Source: Chondrosia reniformis
Taxonomy: Eukaryota; Porifera; Demospongiae; Chondrillida; Chondrillidae
Reading direction: 5' to 3'
Length of the DNA stretch: 64,000 nt
Assembly: GCA_947172415.1 (NCBI GenBank)
Contig: OX359198.1
Coordinates: forward strand, 7,544,401-7,608,400
Part shown: one piece after another, positions 59,126-64,000 of the stretch
How positions within the stretch are numbered: the stretch's first letter is position 1
How the letters are laid out: every line of letters begins with the position of its first letter
Notes under the pieces: generated by a model
Told to the model about the DNA's origin: nothing
Databases searched by the model: none
The model's input: only the letters and a program-made list of their open reading frames with translations
Translations under genes and position numbers: made by a program

Positions 59126-62100
59126 TCCCGTACATTAAATTTCTATACAAGAATCTAATGTACATTTAGTGCAATAACTCTGTCAATTGGAAAGATGTGA
59201 AGCTGAAACTTCTTGTCAACATTCACAGACATACATAAAGCATATCCAAAGAGTTTTACAAATTTTGATGTTCACTCATATTTGTCCTATCTCTCACCAT
59301 ACATTAAATTTGTATACAAGAATCTAATGTACATTTAGTGCTGTAGCTCTGTCAATTGGAAAGATGTGGAGCTGAAACTTGTTGTCAGCATTCACAGACA
59401 TCCTTAAAGCATATCCAAAGAGTTTTACAAATTTTGATGTTCACTCATATTTGCCCTATCTCTCACCATACATTAAATTTGTATGCAAGAATCTATTGTA
59501 CATTTAGTTCAATAACTCTGTCAATTGGAAAGATGTGAAGCTGAAACTTGTTGTCAGCATTCACAGACATACATAAAGCATATCCAAAGAGTTTTACAAA
59601 TTTTGATGTTCACTCATATTTGCCCTATCTCTCACCATACATTAAATTTGTATAGCAGAATCTAATGTACATTTAGTGCTGTAACTCTGTCAATTGGAAA
59701 GATGTGAAGCTGAAACTTGCTGTCAGCATTCACAGACATCCATAAAACATATCCAAAGAGTTTTACAAATTTTGATGTTCACTCATATTTGCCCTATCTC
59801 TCACCATACATTAAATTTGTATACAAGAATCTAATGTACATTTAGTGCAATAACTCTGTCAATTGGAAAGATGTGAAGCTGAAACTTGCTGTCAGCATTC
59901 ACAGACATCCTTAAAGCATATCCAAAGAGTTTTACAAATTTTGATGTTCACTCATATTTGCCCTATCTCTCACCATACATTAAATTTGTATACAAGAATC
60001 TAATGTACATTTAGTGCAATAACTCTGTCAATTGGAAAGATGTGAAGCTGAAACTTGTTGTCAGCATTCACAGACATCCTTAAAGCATATCCAAAGAGTT
60101 TTGCAAATTTTGATGTTCACTCATATTTGCCCTATCTCTCACCATAAATTAAATTTGTATGCAAGAATCTATTGTACATTTAGTTCAATAACTCTGTCAA
60201 TTGGAAAGATGTGAAGCTGAAACTTGTTGTCAGCATTCACAGACATCCATAAAACATATCCAAAGAGTTTTACAAATTTTGATGTTCACTCATATTTGCC
60301 TTATCTCTCACCATACATTAAATTTGTATACAAGAATCTAATGTACATTTAGTGCAATAACTCTGTCAATTGGAAAGATGTGAAGCTGAAACTTGCTGTC
60401 AGCATTCACAGCTATCCTTAAAGCATATCCAAAGAGTTTTGCAAATTTTGATGTTCACTCATATTTGCCCTATATCTCACCATACATACATTAAATTTGT
60501 ATCACCATACATTAAATTTGTATACAAGAATCTAATGTACATTTAGTGCTGTAACTCTGTCAATTGGAAAGATGTGAAGCTGAAACTTGCTGTCAGCATT
60601 CACAGACATCCATAAAACATATCCAAAGAGTTTTACAAATTTTGATGTTCACTCATATTTGCCCTATCTCTCACCATACATTAAATTTGTATACAAGAAT
60701 CTAATGTACATTTAGTGCAATAACTCTGTCAATTGGAAAGATGTGAAGCTGAAACTTGCTGTCAGCATTCACAGCTATCCTTAAAGCATATCCAAAGAGT
60801 TTTGCAAATTTTGATGTTCACTCATATTTGCCCTATATCTCACCATACATTAAATTTGTATACAAGAATCTAATGTACATTTATTGCTGTAACTCTGTCA
60901 ATTGGAAAGATGTGAAGCTGAAACTTGTTGTCAGCATTCACAGACATCCTTAAAGCATATCCAAAGAGTTTTACAAATTTTGATGTTCACTCATATTTGC
61001 CCTATCTCTCACCATACATTAAATTTGTATGCAAGAATCTATTGTACATTTAGTTCAATAACTCTGTCAATTGGAAAGATGTGAAGCTGAAACTTGTTGG
61101 CAGCCTTCACAGACATACATAAAGCATATCCAAAGATTTTGATGTTCACTCATATTTGCCCTATCTCTCACCATACATTAAATTTGTATAGCAGAATCTA
61201 ATGTACATTTAGTGCTGTAACTCTGTCAATTGGAAAGATGTGAAGCTGAAACTTGCTGTCAGCATTCACAGACATCCATAAAACATATCCAAAGAGTTTT
61301 ACAAATTTTGATGTTCACTCATATTTGCCCTATCTCTCACCATACATTAAATTTGTATGCAAGAATCTATTGTACATTTAGTTCAATAACTCTGTCAATT
61401 GGAAAGATGTGAAGCTGAAACTTGTTGTCAGCCTTCACAGACATACATAAAGCATATCCAAAGATTTTGATGTTCACTCATATTTGCCCTATCTCTCACC
61501 ATACATTAAATTTGTATAGCAGAATCTAATGTACATTTAGTGCTGTAACTCTGTCAATTGGAAAGATGTGAAGCTGAAACTTGCTGTCAGCATTCACAGA
61601 CATCCATAAAACATATCCAAAGAGTTTTACAAATTTTGATGTTCACTCATATTTGCCCTATCTCTCACCATACATTAAATTTGTATACAAGAATCTAATG
61701 TACATTTAGTGCAATAACTCTGTCAATTGGAAAGATGTGAAGCTGAAACTTGCTGTCAGCATTCACAGCTATCCTTAAATCATATCCAAAGAGTTTTGCA
61801 AATTTTGATGTTCACTCATATTTGCCCTATCTCTCACCATACATTAAATTTGTATACAAGAATCTAATGTACATTTAGTGCTGTAGCTCTGTCAATTGGA
61901 AAGATGTGGAGCTGAAACTTGTTGTCAGCATTCACAGACATCCTTAAAGCATATCCAAAGAGTTTTACAAATTTTGATGTTCACTCATATTTGCCCTATA
62001 TCTCATCATACTTTAAATTTGTATACAAGAATCTAATCTACATTTAGAGCCCTAACTCTGTCAATTGGAAAGATATGAAGCTGAAACCTCTTGGCTGTAT
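59126..62100 (-). repeat. ~170-base satellite array, right-hand type, ~17 units
   Basis: Same layout as at 57130-58480. Variant units (agttcaataactctg, agtgctgtaactctg, agtgcaataactctg) alternate; units near 61100-61140 and 61440-61470 carry the same ~13-base deletion, marking a multi-unit duplication. Confidence 0.92.
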
Positions 62101-62169
62101 GCACATATAGCTATACAGTATATCCTGCTAGTTTTGTAAAATTTCAAAAAAGGATACCCGAGTTACTGT

Positions 62170-62810
62170 AGATCGAAAAATACCCTATTCTAAAGTATTG
62201 AAGATTCGCCAACCACAAGCGTTTTCATAGGCTATTACTTTATTTAAATAGAAGATAAAACCTTATAATAGTAGGCCTACCTGGACACATCTCTATGGTG
62301 GTTGCGGTTCCCATAGAGGTTGGTAGCGCTTAGACTCTGAAGCTGTCTCCTAATCGGTTGGTGCCATAGAGACGTGCTCACCAATAATCCGGATTTCGGG
62401 GGGGTTCCACGTAATGTGGGATTGGCATCTGATATCTTAGGATTCATATGAGTCGGCCATATCGAGAAGAACTGGTTCTTCTCACGCAAGTGACACCCAA
62501 AGCTCAACTCGGCAGAGCGTTACCACCGATCCCGGCCTCTGAGCGTCGTGGATGGTAGCGTTCGGTATGGTCCAATTTTTTTCCTTTGGAGTTTCTTTAG
62601 CAGTCGATTGACGATTTTTCACTTTAGCGACATCCATATATTATAATATGGACAGATACTACTTCAAAACAATCAAGTATTACAGAGTGAATATCCATGT
62701 GTATTAAAATCTTTAAAAGCGTTCTCGTCATTCAAAATATACATATAAAAGTACCGTATTTTCAATATTCCCTTCTCTAGGTCGGCCATTTATATTATTA
62801 CGAAACTCCC
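62170..62810 (+). mobile_element. Body copy B3
   Basis: Almost identical to B2, including its flanks (ggctgtatgcacatatagct before; gaaactcccgtacattaaat after). B2 to B3 is a head-to-tail duplication with a 3,681-base step. Confidence 0.82.
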
Positions 62811-64000
62811 GTACATTAAATTTCTATACAAGAATCTAATGTACATTTAGTGCAATAACTCTGTCAATTGGAAAGATGTGAAGCTGAAACTTCTTGTCAA
62901 CATTCACAGACATACATAAAGCATATCCAAAGAGTTTTACAAATTTTGATGTTCACTCATATTTGCCCTATCTCTCACCATACATTAAATTTGTATACAA
63001 GAATCTAATGTACATTTAGTGCTGTAGCTCTGTCAATTGGAAAGATGTGAAGCTGAAACTTGTTGTCAGCATTCACAGACATCCTTAAAGCATATCCAAA
63101 GAGTTTTACAAATTTTGATGTTCACTCATATTTGCCCTATCTCTCACCATACATTAAATTTGTATAGCAGAATCTAATGTACATTTAGTGCTGTAACTCT
63201 GTCAATTGGAAAGATGTGAAGCTGAAACTTGCTGTCAGCATTCACAGACATCCATAAAACATATCCAAAGAGTTTTACAAATTTTGATGTTCACTCATAT
63301 TTGCCCTATCTCTCACCATACATTAAATTTGTATACAAGAATCTAATGTACATTTAGTGCTGTAACTCTGTCAATTGGAAAGATGTGAAGCTGAAACTTG
63401 CTGTCAGCATTCACAGCTATCCTTAAAGCATATCCAAAGAGTTTTGCAAATTTTGATGTTCACTCATATTTGCCCTATATCTCACCATACATTAAATTTG
63501 TATAGCAGAATCTAATGTACATTTAGTGCTGCAACTCTGTCAATTGGAAAGATGTGGAGCTGAAACTTGTTGTCAGCATTCACAGACATCCTTAAAGCAT
63601 ATCCAAAGAGTTTTACAAATTTTGATGTTCACTCATATTTGCCCTATCTCTCACCATACTTTAAATTTGTATAGCAGAATCTAATGTACATTTAGTGCTG
63701 TAACTCTGTCAATTGGAAAGATGTGAAGCTGAAACTTGCTGTCAGCATTCACAGACATCCATAAAACATATCCAAAGAGTTTTACAAATTTTGATGTTCA
63801 CTCATATTTGCCCTATCTCTCACCATACATTAAATTTATGTACAAGAATCTAATGTACATTTAGTGCAATAACTCTGTCAATTGGAAAGATGTGAAGCTG
63901 AAACTTGCTGTCAGCATTCACAGCTATCCTTAAAGCATATCCAAAGAGTTTTACAAATTTTGATGTTCACTCATATTTGCCCTATATCTCACCATACATT
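62811..64000 (-). repeat. ~170-base satellite array, right-hand type, runs off right edge
   Basis: About seven units of the same type as 59126-62100, continuing past the window end. Confidence 0.92.

Noticed and set aside
59356..61412. Repeated 60-codon plus-strand ORFs (MERC(G/E)AETCCQHSQTS type) in the right satellite
   Set aside because: Direct consequence of the ~170-base satellite unit; start and stop fall in neighbouring units and no coding constraint is visible.

Overview
The window reads as genomic DNA of an early-branching animal, most likely a sponge. It holds spliced metazoan genes (beta-catenin, an EGFR-type receptor, La, a LARP7-like protein, a WDR86-like protein) with mostly very short GT-AG introns of about 43-100 bases and intergenic gaps of about 0.3-0.5 kb. 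The phylum assignment is inferred from gene content and intron size, not proven.

Layout. (1) 1-23299, minus strand: the 5' part of one giant gene. A signal-peptide exon is followed after a 62-base intron by a single open exon that runs more than 23 kb off the left edge and encodes about 60 diverged copies of a ~125-residue extracellular repeat. (2) 23667-25533, plus: WDR86-like WD40 protein, head-to-head with the giant gene. (3) 25824-27917, minus: La/SSB RNA-binding protein, 14 exons. (4) 28390-28731, plus: unrecognised ORF whose end reads into repeat DNA. (5) 28705-40790: four head-to-tail units, each a ~1 kb body plus a ~170-base satellite array, closed by one inverted body, giving a foldback-like structure. 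(6) 41331-47020, plus: EGFR-architecture receptor, 22 exons, with a degenerate (HGR instead of HRD) kinase domain. (7) 47311-48015, minus: intronless pyridoxamine-phosphate oxidase. (8) 48472-52957, plus: beta-catenin, 16 exons. (9) 53242-54700, plus: La-module protein resembling a short LARP7. (10) 54790-64000: a second repeat cluster with a broken inverted body, an inserted element with 13-base inverted ends and a long hairpin, and 3.7-kb tandem units of body plus ~170-base satellite in the opposite orientation to the left cluster.

The genes do not form a pathway. They are a dense string of housekeeping, signalling and adhesion genes arranged as head-to-head and tail-to-tail pairs. Recurrent themes are (a) unrelated minisatellites nearly filling introns of several genes, (b) the foldback/satellite repeat family on both sides of the receptor-to-LARP7 gene block, and (c) the repeat-built giant secreted protein. 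Splice sites were placed by eye from reading frame, phase and GT-AG boundaries; transcript data would be the test.
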